Counted from the first letter of the stretch, positions 10,769 through 20,356 are shown. The stretch is DNA of 64,000 bases from Allorhizobium pseudoryzae (GCF_011046245.1 NZ_CP049241.1:3054001-3118000); one strand, 5' to 3'. Notes: a model not told the origin generated them from the sequence alone. Made by a program: numbers and translations.

Positions 10769-10782
10769 CGTGAGCGCTCACG
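10769..10782. promoter_or_regulatory. 14-bp perfect palindrome in a divergent promoter region
   Basis: CGTGAGCGCTCACG is a perfect inverted repeat lying between the divergent DUF2849 and deaminase genes. Its core TGAGCGCTCA equals that of a symmetric LacI-family operator, so it may bind a dimeric LacI/GalR-type regulator. No such regulator gene is in the window. Confidence 0.35.
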
Positions 10783-10948
10783 TATTTCTGTTCCGGCAAT
10801 GGCGAGCCCGGGAGAAAATGCACCCCTTCGCCCTCCGGTCGCCGTCATCCACAGGAAGCCTCCAATCCCGCGTGGCAAACGGATTTCCTGCGTCGCACAC
10901 AAGGCCTAAGGTGGATCAACCGAACCGCCTTCCAAGGGATGATCGCCC

Positions 10949-11536
10949 GTGACCAGCACCACACTTGCCACCCGCCTTCTCGACGTCATCGAAGAGGACA
11001 TCATTCCGCTGACGGCCCGGGGTGTTTCGCTGGGCAACAAGGTGTTTGGCGCGGCGATCCTGCGCAAGTCCGACCTGTCGCTGGTGATCGCCGAAACCAA
11101 TAACGAGTTGGAAAATCCGCTCTGGCATGGCGAGGTGCATACGCTGAAGCGCTTCTACGAACTGGGCGACAAGCCGGACACCAGGGATCTCATCTTTCTC
11201 TCCACCCACGAACCCTGCACCATGTGCATGTCGGCGATCACCTGGGCGGGCTTTGACAATTTCTACTATTTCTTCAGCCACGAGGATTCGCGCGATGCCT
11301 TTGCTATTCCGCATGACCTGAAGATCCTTAAGGAAGTGTTCGGTCTGGAGCCGGGCGGCTATCGGCGCCAAAACGCCTTCTGGAATTCCTTTGCGATCGC
11401 CGATCTGGCGGAGACGGAAGAGCCCGCCTCCCGCGAGGCGCTGAAGGCCCGCATTGCCGAGATCAAGTCGCGCTACAATGCGCTCTCCGACACCTACCAG
11501 GCGAGCAAGACCGACAACAAGATTCCGCTGAACTGA
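10949..11536 (+). CDS. Zinc-dependent nucleoside/nucleobase deaminase family protein
   Basis: A 195-residue protein of the cytidine/deoxycytidylate deaminase superfamily. The zinc-site signatures are HGEVHT (His plus catalytic Glu) and PCTMCM (two Cys ligands). The substrate is unknown: family members act on guanine, cytosine, tRNA adenosine or other amino-purines. The GTG start at 10949 has AAGGGA 9 nt upstream, and the only nearby ATG (10939) is out of frame. mazG starts 26 nt downstream on the same strand, so both may belong to a nucleotide-sanitising transcription unit. Confidence 0.85.
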   Translation: MTSTTLATRLLDVIEEDIIPLTARGVSLGNKVFGAAILRKSDLSLVIAETNNELENPLWHGEVHTLKRFYELGDKPDTRDLIFLSTHEPCTMCMSAITWAGFDNFYYFFSHEDSRDAFAIPHDLKILKEVFGLEPGGYRRQNAFWNSFAIADLAETEEPASREALKARIAEIKSRYNALSDTYQASKTDNKIPLN

Positions 11537-11562
11537 CGCGCGGCTTCCCGAAAGGAACGAGG

Positions 11563-12396
11563 ATGGAACCCTCCAAGGATATCGCACGCCTGCTCGACCT
11601 GATGGCAGCGCTGCGCCACCCCGAAACGGGCTGCCCCTGGGATGTCGAGCAGACGTTCGAGACGATCAAACCCTATACGATCGAAGAAGCCTACGAGGTG
11701 GCGGATGCCATCGAGCGCAAGGATCTCGATGACCTGAAGGACGAATTGGGCGATCTGCTGTTCCAGGTCGTCTTCCACGCCCAGATGGCGTCCGAGGCCG
11801 GCGAATTTTCCTTCGGCGACGTGGTTGAAGCGGTGATGACCAAGATGATCCGCCGGCACCCGCATGTGTTTGCCCGTTCGGATGTCTCGACGCCGGACGC
11901 GGTGAAGGTGCAGTGGGACGAGATCAAGGCGGCTGAAAAACGGGAGCGGGCCGAACGACGGGCCCGCCGCGGCATCACCGAAGATTTCAAGGCCGGCTTC
12001 CTCGGCTCCGTGCAGCGCAGCCAGCCGGCGCTCACCGAAGCGCTGAAACTGCAGGAACGCGCCGCCAAGGTCGGCTTCGACTGGTCGGAGGCAGAACCGA
12101 TCCTCGACAAGATCGAGGAGGAAATTGCCGAATTGCGGGAAGCGATGAAAGCGGGCGCACCGGAGAAGGTGAAGGACGAACTCGGCGACCTGATCTTTGC
12201 GCTCGTTAATATTGGGCGGCATGTGAAGGCCGATCCGGAGCAGGCACTGCGCGGAACGAATTCGAAATTCCGATACCGATTCAGGTACATCGAGACGACT
12301 CTTCAAGCAAATGATGTATCACTTGAAGAGGCAAGCCTCGACCAGATGGAAGCGCTCTGGCAAGAAGCGAAGACCGTCTCGCACGGGGGCGCGTGA
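11563..12396 (+). CDS. mazG: Nucleoside triphosphate pyrophosphohydrolase MazG
   Basis: Hydrolyses (d)NTPs to NMP and pyrophosphate, a house-cleaning activity. The 277-residue protein contains two MazG repeats: near residues 40-70 (EEAYEVADAI followed by DELGDLLFQ) and near residues 185-215 (EEEIAELREA followed by DELGDLIFA). The acidic residues bind magnesium. The start has a GGAACGAGG sequence upstream. It is followed after 6 nt by a methyltransferase-like gene on the same strand. Confidence 0.95.
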   Translation: MEPSKDIARLLDLMAALRHPETGCPWDVEQTFETIKPYTIEEAYEVADAIERKDLDDLKDELGDLLFQVVFHAQMASEAGEFSFGDVVEAVMTKMIRRHPHVFARSDVSTPDAVKVQWDEIKAAEKRERAERRARRGITEDFKAGFLGSVQRSQPALTEALKLQERAAKVGFDWSEAEPILDKIEEEIAELREAMKAGAPEKVKDELGDLIFALVNIGRHVKADPEQALRGTNSKFRYRFRYIETTLQANDVSLEEASLDQMEALWQEAKTVSHGGA

Positions 12397-12402
12397 GGCC
12401 CC

Positions 12403-13179
12403 GTGGCGATCCTGCGGCGCATCCCCATTCTCGCAGCCGGTCTTGCCCAGATCCTGGCTGCGGCTGTCGGCTTGGTGGTCACGGCAAGCCTCGCCGGCAC
12501 GATGGATGCCGGACTGCTGCGCGGACTGGCACTGGTGCTACAATGCAGTGTCGCCTTTGCGCTGACCCTTTTGTTTCGCCTGCCGCGCTGGTGGCTGTGG
12601 ATCGCCGTGCTGTTTCCGCTGGCACTGCAAATCGGGCTGTCGCTCGATAACCTGCCGGCCTGGCCCTTCGGTGTCGCCTTCGTGGCTCTGGCCCTGGTCT
12701 TCTCCAACACGGCGCGCGAGCGGGTGCCGCTCTATCTGACGAACCGTGCCACCGCAGAGGCGCTTGCCGCGCTGATGACGGAAAAGACGGCAACACGCGT
12801 CATAGACCTCGGATCGGGCTTGGGGGGCGTTGTTCGCGCGCTGGATGGAGACGGGCGCGTGGCGCGCGGCGTGGAGACCGCACCGCTCTCCTGGCTGGTC
12901 TCCTGGTGCCTGTCAAAGCTCTCCGACCGCGGAACCATCCTGCGGCAGGATCTCTGGTCGACGGATCTGTCGCAGGAAGACGTGGTCTACGCCTTCCTGT
13001 CGCCAGAACCGATGCCAGAACTTTGGGAGAAGGCACGCCGCGAGATGAAGGCCGGCAGTCACCTCGTCTCCAACAGCTTTGCTGTGCCGGGCGTGGAGCC
13101 GGACGAGGTGTGGGAACTGTCCGATCGCCGCCGCACGCATCTGTTCATCTACGCGATCAAGAACGACCGAACGGTGTGA
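12403..13179 (+). CDS. Membrane-anchored class I SAM-dependent methyltransferase-like protein
   Basis: A 258-residue protein beginning with three to four hydrophobic helices over about residues 8-100, followed by a soluble Rossmann-like domain. That domain has the SAM-binding glycine-rich motif I, RVIDLGSGLGGVVRAL, then GVETAPLSW and a motif-IV-like VVYAFLSPEPMPELW. The combination suggests a methyltransferase tethered to the inner membrane; the substrate is unknown. The GTG start lies 6 nt after mazG, so it is probably translated from the same message. It converges on hflX with only 9 nt between the genes. Confidence 0.75.
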   Translation: MAILRRIPILAAGLAQILAAAVGLVVTASLAGTMDAGLLRGLALVLQCSVAFALTLLFRLPRWWLWIAVLFPLALQIGLSLDNLPAWPFGVAFVALALVFSNTARERVPLYLTNRATAEALAALMTEKTATRVIDLGSGLGGVVRALDGDGRVARGVETAPLSWLVSWCLSKLSDRGTILRQDLWSTDLSQEDVVYAFLSPEPMPELWEKARREMKAGSHLVSNSFAVPGVEPDEVWELSDRRRTHLFIYAIKNDRTV

Positions 13180-13180
13180 C

Positions 13181-13199
13181 GGGAGCGCTCAGCGCTCCC
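13181..13199. terminator. Perfect 9-bp stem hairpin at the convergent hflX end
   Basis: GGGAGCGCT (13181-13189), a single C, then AGCGCTCCC (13191-13199). It overlaps the hflX stop codon and separates the convergent methyltransferase and hflX genes. There is no T tract, so a terminator or mRNA 3'-end stabilising role is inferred. Confidence 0.5.
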
Positions 13200-14529
13200 A
13201 GTCTTCCTTGGCCGGCACGGCCAGCAGGCCGAGCTTGCGTTCGAGCGCATTGGCCTGTTCTTCCGACAGCTGCAGATCGAAGGCAACCGATCCGTCCTCG
13301 CGGTCCTCGCGCGATTGCACCAGGGCGTTGTCATAGACCCAGGATATCAACGACAGCTTTTCCGGCGGCAGAACCACGGTGGTTTCGGTCAGCACACCGG
13401 ACAGGCGCCGCGAAATCTCCGCCATCAGGGCGTCGATCCCCTCGCCGTTGATTGCCGAAACCGCCATGACGTTCGCGCGGCCCGCCGCCTTCTCCGCCAC
13501 GGCATCATGCGCTTCCGGCTCCAGCCGATCGATCTTGTTCCAGACTTCGAGGATACGCTCATCACGCTCCTTCTCGTCGATGCCGAGATCGTCGAGGATG
13601 CGCAGCACGTCGCCGGACTGGGCCGCGTTGTCCGGATCGGACATGTCGCGCACGTGCAGGATCAGGTCGGCTTCCAATACCTCTTCGAGGGTTGCCCGGA
13701 AGGCTGCGACCAGATGGGTCGGCAGGTCCGAGATGAAACCGACGGTATCCGACAGGATGACGGTGCGGCCATGCGGCAGCTTCATGCGGCGAAGCGTCGG
13801 GTCGAGCGTCGCAAACAGCATGTCCTCCGCCAGCACCCCGGCGCCGGTGATGCGGTTGAACAACGTCGATTTGCCGGCATTGGTATAACCGACCAACGCG
13901 ACGATCGGATGCGGCACCTTGCGGCGCTTGGCCCGGTGCAGCTGGCGGGTTCTGACCACCTGCTCCAACTCGCGCTCAAGCTTCAGGATCTTCTCCTGCA
14001 GCATGCGGCGGTCGGCTTCAATCTGGGTTTCACCCGGTCCACCCATGAAGCCCGCACCACCGCGCTGACGCTCCAGGTGCGTCCAGCTGCGGACCAGGCG
14101 GCCCTTCTGGTAGTTCAGGTGCGCAAGATCGACCTGCAGCGTGCCTTCCTTGGTGGAGGCGCGTCGACCGAAGATTTCCAGGATCAGACCGGTGCGATCG
14201 ATGACCTTCGCCTGCCATTCCTTTTCGAGATTGCGCTGCTGCACCGGCGTCAGCGGGTGATCGACGATGATGAGGCCCGCATCATGCTCGTCGAGCAGAT
14301 GCTTGATCTCCTCGATCTTGCCGGTCCCGATCAGCGTTGCCGGGCGCGGCTGGCTGACCTGGACGATCAGGCCCTGGACAATCGTCAGGTCGATGGCCCG
14401 GGCAAGGCCGATCGCCTCTTCCAGCCTGCTCTCATCCGAGCGGCGCGGCGGCGGCGCAAGAATTTCGCCGGCAACTGGGCCGGCCTGTCGTGGCTGCTTC
14501 AGAACCGGCACCAGAACGAGCGCACGCAT
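13189..14529 (-). CDS. hflX: GTPase HflX
   Basis: Ribosome-associated GTPase that binds and can split 70S ribosomes. The 446-residue protein has the HflX N-terminal domain, the glycine-rich linker GGAGFMGGPGETQIEADRR, and a GTPase domain with G1 GYTNAGKST, G3 DTVGF and G4 NKID. The ATG at 14529 is the first standard start in frame, but the open frame continues 23 codons upstream to a TAG without an ATG, GTG or TTG, and those codons look coding (see findings). It lies downstream of hfq, as is common in Proteobacteria. Confidence 0.95.
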   Translation of the reverse strand: MRALVLVPVLKQPRQAGPVAGEILAPPPRRSDESRLEEAIGLARAIDLTIVQGLIVQVSQPRPATLIGTGKIEEIKHLLDEHDAGLIIVDHPLTPVQQRNLEKEWQAKVIDRTGLILEIFGRRASTKEGTLQVDLAHLNYQKGRLVRSWTHLERQRGGAGFMGGPGETQIEADRRMLQEKILKLERELEQVVRTRQLHRAKRRKVPHPIVALVGYTNAGKSTLFNRITGAGVLAEDMLFATLDPTLRRMKLPHGRTVILSDTVGFISDLPTHLVAAFRATLEEVLEADLILHVRDMSDPDNAAQSGDVLRILDDLGIDEKERDERILEVWNKIDRLEPEAHDAVAEKAAGRANVMAVSAINGEGIDALMAEISRRLSGVLTETTVVLPPEKLSLISWVYDNALVQSREDREDGSVAFDLQLSEEQANALERKLGLLAVPAKEDWER

Positions 14530-14799
14530 GTCGTCGCGGTGGCGCTCCAGTTCGGGGACCAGGGTTTCCTGGGTGGTGTCGCGTGTGGCTATTGCCGTCT
14601 TCCTCTATCATTCCGGCTTTGCCCTTCCGGGCAAGGCCTTTTGCGCTCACAGATCCACAAACGGCAGAACCGCCGACAGAGCCGGCGGTTTCAATCCGTT
14701 GCGATGAGGACGTACAAAAACGTCCCTTGTCCCGACATAAGTGGTCGTCCGGCCGGCCTGTTTCAACCGGTTCCCGTCGTATCGGGAGGCTCGAAGACT

Positions 14800-15042
14800 T
14801 CAGGCCGCGCCTTCTTCGGTCTCAAACATCTGCAAGGGCTGGCCCGGCATGATGGTCGAGATTGCGTGCTTGTAGACCAGCTGCGAATGTCCATCGCGGC
14901 GCAGCAACACGCAGAAATTGTCGAACGAGGTCACGACCCCCGTCAGCTTCACACCATTGATCAGGAAGATCGTGAGTGAAATCTTCTGCTTTCTCACCGT
15001 GTTGAGAAACAGATCCTGAAGATTCTGAGAACGTTCCGCCAT
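14800..15042 (-). CDS. hfq: RNA chaperone Hfq
   Basis: Sm-like hexameric RNA chaperone that helps small RNAs pair with mRNAs; in rhizobia it also influences nifA and nitrogen regulation. The 80-residue protein matches alphaproteobacterial Hfq, with QNLQDLFLN, the Sm1 segment [12 protein letters not shown] and the Sm2 motif YKHAIST. The start at 15042 gives the family-standard N-terminus MAERSQ; a longer open frame upstream is not coding. The 263-nt space to trkA probably carries its promoter. The 270 nt between hfq and hflX holds an AACCGCCG/CGGCGGTT hairpin (14668-14690). Confidence 0.97.
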   Translation of the reverse strand: MAERSQNLQDLFLNTVRKQKISLTIFLINGVKLTGVVTSFDNFCVLLRRDGHSQLVYKHAISTIMPGQPLQMFETEEGAA

Positions 15043-15305
15043 AGCGCCGCTTCTTTCTTTTTTGCCGACCAGGGCGGCCGGGATATTGATCACGCTCGGA
15101 AAAGAGGAAACGGAAACCCTCTCCTGCCTCCGTTGCCCGCAAGCTTGGTTAGCAAATCGATGTCTTTTTCGCAACGCCGAATAGAGCGGTTGACCCGGTC
15201 TCAAACCACGTCGCCTTGCCGCGACGGATAACGGCGCCGGGAACTGGATTGTCATCCACAGTTTTCTTGCAGAATCCCCGATTTGCAGCGTTTCGACAGT
15301 GGCGA

Positions 15306-16682
15306 TCAGAAATACTGGATCGAGACACGGAAGAGCTGCTCCACATCCTTCACCGACTTCGCGGTAGAAAACAGGACGACTCGGTCCTTCGCCTTGATCT
15401 TCGTGTCGCCGCTCGGACGGATGACCGTGCCGTTGCGATAGATGGCGCCAATACGAATGCCGGCCGGCATCTGCAACTCGCGGAAGGGACGGCCCACCAG
15501 CGGCGAGGTTTCCAGCGCCTCGGCCTCGATCACCTCGGCCGCGCCGTTCTGCACGGCATAGACCGAGCGGATGCGGCCCTTGCGGACGTGCTGGAGGACG
15601 CGCGAGATCGTGACGGCCCGCGGATTGATCAGCGAATCGATATTGAGCGAGCGGGTCACCTCACCGAGCGACGACGAATTGACGAGCGCAAGGTTGGATT
15701 TGCAGCCGAGCGCCTTCGCCATCACCGCGCCCAGAATGTTCACCTGGTCATTGTTGGTGAGCGTCACCATCAGGTCGGCGTCCTGGATGTCGGCCTGCTG
15801 CAGGATGTTCTGGTCGAGCGACGAGCCGTGCAGGACGACGGCGTGGCGCAGTTGCTCCGAGACGGAGACGGCGCGCTCGCGGTCGCTTTCGATGATCTTG
15901 ATTCGGGTCTTCGGCTGCATCTCCTCGATGCGCCGCGCGACGTAGTGACCGATATTGCCGGCGCCGGCGATGACAATGCGCGCGGCCTCCTGTTCCTCGT
16001 GGCCGAAGAGGCCGAGCGTGCGGCGCGTGTGGTCGCGCTGGCAGATGACATAGGCAAGATCCCCCGCCTGCAGCTGGTCGGCGGAGCGCGGCACCGTCAG
16101 ACGGCCCTGGCGAAAAATCCCGACAACGGTCGCGACCAGATCGGGAAACAGGTTGCTCAACTGCTCGAGCGGCGTGTTGATGACCGGGCAGTCCTCCATG
16201 CACTCGATCGCCACCATGGCGATATTGTCATCGGCAAAACGCACCACATCGGTCGCACCGGGAAAGGAAATGCGGCGCAGCACCATCTTGCCCACCTCGA
16301 TTTCCGGCGAGATGGTGACGTCGATCGACATGTTCTTGCTGCTGAAGAGATCGGCATATTCCGGCAGCAGATAACTTTGCGCACGAATACGGGCGATCTT
16401 CGTCGGCACGCTGAAGAGCGCATGCGCCACCTCGCAGGCAACGATGTTGACCTCGTCATACAGCGTCACCGCGATGATCATGTCGGCCTGTTCGGCACCG
16501 GCTTTCGACAGCACATCCGGGTGGGCGCCGTGACCGACGTAACCGCGCACGTCGAGCGTATCGGTGATGACATTGATCAGGGCAGCCGACGTATCGATGA
16601 CCGAGACGTCGTTGTCTTCCTGCGACAGGCGTTCGGCAATGCCGTAACCGACCTGCCCCGCCCCGCAAATTATGACCTTCAT
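15306..16682 (-). CDS. trkA: Trk system potassium uptake protein TrkA
   Basis: Peripheral NAD-binding regulatory subunit of the Trk/Ktr potassium channel at the inner membrane. The 458-residue protein has two copies of the RCK unit: an N-terminal Rossmann fold starting [17 protein letters not shown], a second starting [15 protein letters not shown], each followed by an RCK_C lobe. It lies 52 nt downstream of ntrX on the same strand, the usual position in rhizobial ntr clusters, and is probably on the ntr transcript. No TrkH or TrkG channel subunit gene is in the window. Confidence 0.95.
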   Translation of the reverse strand: MKVIICGAGQVGYGIAERLSQEDNDVSVIDTSAALINVITDTLDVRGYVGHGAHPDVLSKAGAEQADMIIAVTLYDEVNIVACEVAHALFSVPTKIARIRAQSYLLPEYADLFSSKNMSIDVTISPEIEVGKMVLRRISFPGATDVVRFADDNIAMVAIECMEDCPVINTPLEQLSNLFPDLVATVVGIFRQGRLTVPRSADQLQAGDLAYVICQRDHTRRTLGLFGHEEQEAARIVIAGAGNIGHYVARRIEEMQPKTRIKIIESDRERAVSVSEQLRHAVVLHGSSLDQNILQQADIQDADLMVTLTNNDQVNILGAVMAKALGCKSNLALVNSSSLGEVTRSLNIDSLINPRAVTISRVLQHVRKGRIRSVYAVQNGAAEVIEAEALETSPLVGRPFRELQMPAGIRIGAIYRNGTVIRPSGDTKIKAKDRVVLFSTAKSVKDVEQLFRVSIQYF

Positions 16683-16734
16683 ACTCCGTCTTCCTCCGCC
16701 GGGCGATGCGATTCACGTGCCCGGCGAAGATGGC

Positions 16735-18099
16735 TTAAACGCCGAGCGACTTCAACTTGCGATGCAATGCCGAGCGTTCCATGCCGACGAATTCGGCGGT
16801 GCGCGAGATATTGCCGCCGAAGCGGTTGATCTGCGCCACGAGATAATCCCGCTCGAACATTTCACGCGCTTCACGAAGCGGCAGTGTCATGATGTGATGA
16901 TCGCCCTTTGTCGAGACCTTGGGCAGCATATCCCCGAGATCCTGCGGCAGCATGTCGGCGGAGATCGGCGTATCCGGGCCATCGGTGCGGGCCAGAATCA
17001 TCAGCCGCTCGATGTTGTTGCGCAGCTGGCGGATGTTTCCGGGCCAATCATGCGCCTGGAGAACCGCCATGGCATCTTCACCGATCTTGCGCGGCCGGAT
17101 GCCGGCCTGTTCGGAAATCTGGCGCATGAACATATCGACGAGGAAGGGAATGTCCTCGCGCCGCTCCGCCAACGCGGGCACCTTCACCGGCACGACGGCG
17201 AGACGGTGGTAGAGGTCTTCGCGGAAGATGCCCTCGGCGATCAGGCCTTCCAGATTGTAGGCCGTGGACGAGATGATGCGCACATCCACCTTCACCCGCT
17301 TGGAACCGCCAACGCGCTCGAACTGCTGGTCGACCAGCACGCGCAGGATCCGGTTCTGCGTCTCCCGCGGCATTTCGCCCACCTCGTCGAGGTAGAGGAT
17401 GCCGCGATGGGCCTCTTCCAGCGCGCCGATCTTGCGCGGCTGGCCGGGGCCGCCTTCGGTGCCGAAGAGGGCGATCTCCATCCGCTCCGGGGTGATCGTC
17501 GCTGCATTGAGCGCCACGAAGGGACCGGTCGCACGCGACGAGCGCTTGTGGATCATGCGGGCGACCAGTTCCTTGCCGGAACCGGAGGGGCCAAAAATCA
17601 TGATGCGGCTGTTGGTGGGTGACACCTTTTCGATGTTCTGGCGCAACTGGGAGATCGCCACCGACGTGCCGATGAGTTCGGCGGCATCGCCCGTGCGCTT
17701 CTTCAGTTCCGTCACTTCCCGCTTCAGCTTGGAATTTTCCAGCGCGCGCTCGGCAATCAGGATCAGGCGGTCGGCCTTGAATGGCTTTTCGATGAAATCG
17801 AAGGCGCCGCGCTTGATGGCGGACACAGCCGTCTCGATATTGCCGTGGCCGGAGATCATCACCACCGGCAGGTCGGGATGGCGCGAGCGGATTTCATCCA
17901 GCAGGGCAAGGCCATCCAGCTTGCTGCCCTGCATCCAGATATCGAGGAAGACCAGCCGCGGGACACGATCGGAGATCGCCGCCAGCGCACTGTCGCTGTC
18001 ATGCGCAACGCGGGTTTCGTGGCCCTCGTCGGAGAGGATGCCGGAGACGATATCACGGATGTCTGCCTCGTCATCCACGACCAGAATATCAGACGCCAT
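16735..18099 (-). CDS. ntrX: Two-component response regulator NtrX
   Basis: NtrC-type response regulator partnered by NtrY, linked in alphaproteobacteria to nitrogen metabolism, redox and envelope functions. The order is a receiver domain (phospho-acceptor Asp53 in LDIWMQ), an AAA+ domain (Walker A GPSGSGKE, Walker B LYLDEVGEMP), and a C-terminal Fis-type HTH. The GAFTGA loop that contacts sigma-54 in NtrC is replaced by GTEGGPGQPRKIG. The start at 18099 (MASDIL) has AAGGAAG upstream, and the gene overlaps the ntrY end by 11 nt. Confidence 0.96.
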   Translation of the reverse strand: MASDILVVDDEADIRDIVSGILSDEGHETRVAHDSDSALAAISDRVPRLVFLDIWMQGSKLDGLALLDEIRSRHPDLPVVMISGHGNIETAVSAIKRGAFDFIEKPFKADRLILIAERALENSKLKREVTELKKRTGDAAELIGTSVAISQLRQNIEKVSPTNSRIMIFGPSGSGKELVARMIHKRSSRATGPFVALNAATITPERMEIALFGTEGGPGQPRKIGALEEAHRGILYLDEVGEMPRETQNRILRVLVDQQFERVGGSKRVKVDVRIISSTAYNLEGLIAEGIFREDLYHRLAVVPVKVPALAERREDIPFLVDMFMRQISEQAGIRPRKIGEDAMAVLQAHDWPGNIRQLRNNIERLMILARTDGPDTPISADMLPQDLGDMLPKVSTKGDHHIMTLPLREAREMFERDYLVAQINRFGGNISRTAEFVGMERSALHRKLKSLGV

Positions 18100-20356
18100 A
18101 TGCCACTTCCTTATTGCCTGTTTCGGCAGAGCCAGCCCCTTGGGAGTGCGGCAAGACAACCCGGATCATGGCACCCTTGCCATGATCGAAATCCACGGGT
18201 GCATCATGCAGCTCAAGCTGCCCGCCGTGTTCTTCAATGATCTTCTTGACGATGGCGAGGCCGAGGCCCGTGCCCTTCTCGCGCATCGTCATATAGGGCT
18301 CCAGAATGCGGTGGCGATTTTCCACCGGCAGGCCGTTGCCGTTGTCGATGATATCGACGCAGAACTGCTCCCGCGCCGCGTCGTAACGCGCCCGCACCAG
18401 CACCTTGCGGCCATCCCGCTCCGCATCGCTCGGCACCGCCTCGATCGCCTCGACCGCGTTCTTGATGAGGTTGCCGAAGGCCTGGCCCAGCATGCGCGAA
18501 TCGAACAGCCCGACAAGTGGCGCATCCCCAAGCTCGCGCAGGAACGTCACGTGGCTAGCTCCCATTTCGCGCAGGAAGATCGCGTCGCGCAGGATGTCGC
18601 GGAGGTCCGACTGTTCCTTGGCCGGCTTCGGCATGCGCGCGAAGGAAGAAAACTCGTCCACCATGCGGCCGATATCGCCCACCTGGCGCACGATCGTATC
18701 GGTGCACTGGTCGAAGACGGCGCGGTCATTCTCGTCGATCTGCTTGCCGTAACGCCGCTTCAGGCGCTCGGCAGACAGCTGGATCGGCGTCAGCGGGTTC
18801 TTGATCTCGTGGGCAATGCGCCGCGCCACATCCGCCCAGGCGGTCGAACGCTGGGCAATCACCAGATCGGTAATGTCGTCGAGCGTGATGACATAGGATT
18901 CGGCGCTGCTGCGGCTTTCCTCGCGGGTCACCTGCACGGAGAGCGTCCGCTCCTTGCCGCCCCGCATCAGGTTGACCTCCTTGCGCAGATCGCTGCGGGA
19001 GCGCACCGTCGCCTCGCGCAGCACCTGCTCGATCTCGGGCGCCACATCCACCAGCTCGGCACCGATCAGAGAGTGCGCCGGAAGCCCGAGGAAGTCTTCT
19101 GCCGACGGGTTGACGATGCTGATGCGATGGTCGTCCTCGACACCGATCACGGCGGCCGTCACGCCGGACAGGACCGCCTCGATGAAGCGACGGCGATCAT
19201 CCATCTCGTCCTTGGCAACGAGGATTTCGTCGCGCTGGCTGCGGATCTGCGAGATCATCTTGTTGAAGGTGCGCGACAGATTGCCGACATCGCCATCGGC
19301 GGCCCGTACGGGCACGATGACATTCATGTTGCCGGTCGCCACGTTATCGGCGGCCGAAATCAGCAGACGGATTGGCCGGACGATTCGATCCGCCACCGCG
19401 ATCGCCGTCCAGATCGCCGCCAGCAGCACGATCAGCGCGAAGCCCAGATAAAGCACGGCGAAAGCCACCTGCAGGCTCATGCGGCCGGCTTCCATCGCCT
19501 GGTATTCCGCCCGGTTGTCCTCCATCAGGCGCATGGCCGCCATGACCTTCGGATCGACCGCGCGGATGGTGTAGAGAAAGGCGCCGGGGATCGCATCGAG
19601 CTTGATGATCGCGCCGACGAGATTGGTGACACCCGGCGGGATGAGCGTCGGCTGCCCGGCCGCGGAACTTGCGAGCGCATCGGCGGGCACTGCCGGCAGC
19701 GGACGTTCCGTCTCGATATCGGCCTGGGCGATCGCCGCGCCGTCTTCCCGCACCAGGAAGGCACCCAGCATGCCGCGGCCCTTCGCCTGGCGCGTCATCA
19801 TGTCCACGAAGCCGGTCCTGTCGAGGTAGAACATCGCCCGGTTGCGCTCGAGGTCGTTCGCCATCGAAACCGTCTGGCCCTGCAGATAGCTGGCATTTTC
19901 CAGCATGTAGGCGCGCGCCACATCGAGCGACGATTGGACGATCGATTGCGTGCGCAGAGAGAACCAGCGGTCGAGGCCGACATTCAGGGTGACGCTCGCG
20001 AAGATCGCCACGAGAACCGCCGGCGTAATCGCCACGATCGAAAACAGCACGACGATGCGTACATGCAGCCTCGCCGCCGCCCTGCCCCGTTTTCTGGCCT
20101 TCAACAGACGACCGACTTCCCGGCCGATCAGGTAGATCAGGCCCAGGACGAAAAACGTATTGAGCACTGCAGAGGCAATCACCACGTTCGTGGTCGGCGC
20201 GACAGGCGTCACCCCCATCAGCACGAACAGCGTCAGGACGGCACACAGCAGCGCGCCACCCGCCAACACAAGACCCGGCAGCGCAAACACCGCTCGCCGA
20301 TCCTGCACGGACACCGCCAGGTCGTCACTGGCCGTTGTCGGTGATGCTTCCGTCAT
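18089..20356 (-). CDS. ntrY: Membrane sensor histidine kinase NtrY
   Basis: A 755-residue sensor kinase that pairs with NtrX. It has hydrophobic helices in the first 110 residues, a periplasmic region to about residue 285, another transmembrane segment, a HAMP domain (DRIVRPIRLLISAADNVATG), a PAS domain, a HisKA dimerisation domain with the phospho-histidine in [10 protein letters not shown], and a HATPase domain ending GLGLAIVKKIIEEHGG. The signal sensed is not known from sequence. It follows ntrC after a 192-nt gap, which may carry a secondary promoter. The last 11 nt overlap ntrX. Confidence 0.96.
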   Translation of the reverse strand: MTEASPTTASDDLAVSVQDRRAVFALPGLVLAGGALLCAVLTLFVLMGVTPVAPTTNVVIASAVLNTFFVLGLIYLIGREVGRLLKARKRGRAAARLHVRIVVLFSIVAITPAVLVAIFASVTLNVGLDRWFSLRTQSIVQSSLDVARAYMLENASYLQGQTVSMANDLERNRAMFYLDRTGFVDMMTRQAKGRGMLGAFLVREDGAAIAQADIETERPLPAVPADALASSAAGQPTLIPPGVTNLVGAIIKLDAIPGAFLYTIRAVDPKVMAAMRLMEDNRAEYQAMEAGRMSLQVAFAVLYLGFALIVLLAAIWTAIAVADRIVRPIRLLISAADNVATGNMNVIVPVRAADGDVGNLSRTFNKMISQIRSQRDEILVAKDEMDDRRRFIEAVLSGVTAAVIGVEDDHRISIVNPSAEDFLGLPAHSLIGAELVDVAPEIEQVLREATVRSRSDLRKEVNLMRGGKERTLSVQVTREESRSSAESYVITLDDITDLVIAQRSTAWADVARRIAHEIKNPLTPIQLSAERLKRRYGKQIDENDRAVFDQCTDTIVRQVGDIGRMVDEFSSFARMPKPAKEQSDLRDILRDAIFLREMGASHVTFLRELGDAPLVGLFDSRMLGQAFGNLIKNAVEAIEAVPSDAERDGRKVLVRARYDAAREQFCVDIIDNGNGLPVENRHRILEPYMTMREKGTGLGLAIVKKIIEEHGGQLELHDAPVDFDHGKGAMIRVVLPHSQGAGSAETGNKEVAYGV

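Noticed and set aside
14613..14640. TTGCCC/GGGCAA hairpin followed by CCTTTT as a plus-strand terminator
   Set aside because: Both flanking genes are on the minus strand, so no plus-strand transcript is expected here.
15216..16829. 537-codon plus-strand open frame
   Set aside because: Antisense shadow of trkA; no domain visible.
17399..20344. 981-codon plus-strand open frame across ntrX/ntrY
   Set aside because: Antisense to two well-supported regulators; no conserved motif, and it would need two genes to be wrong.
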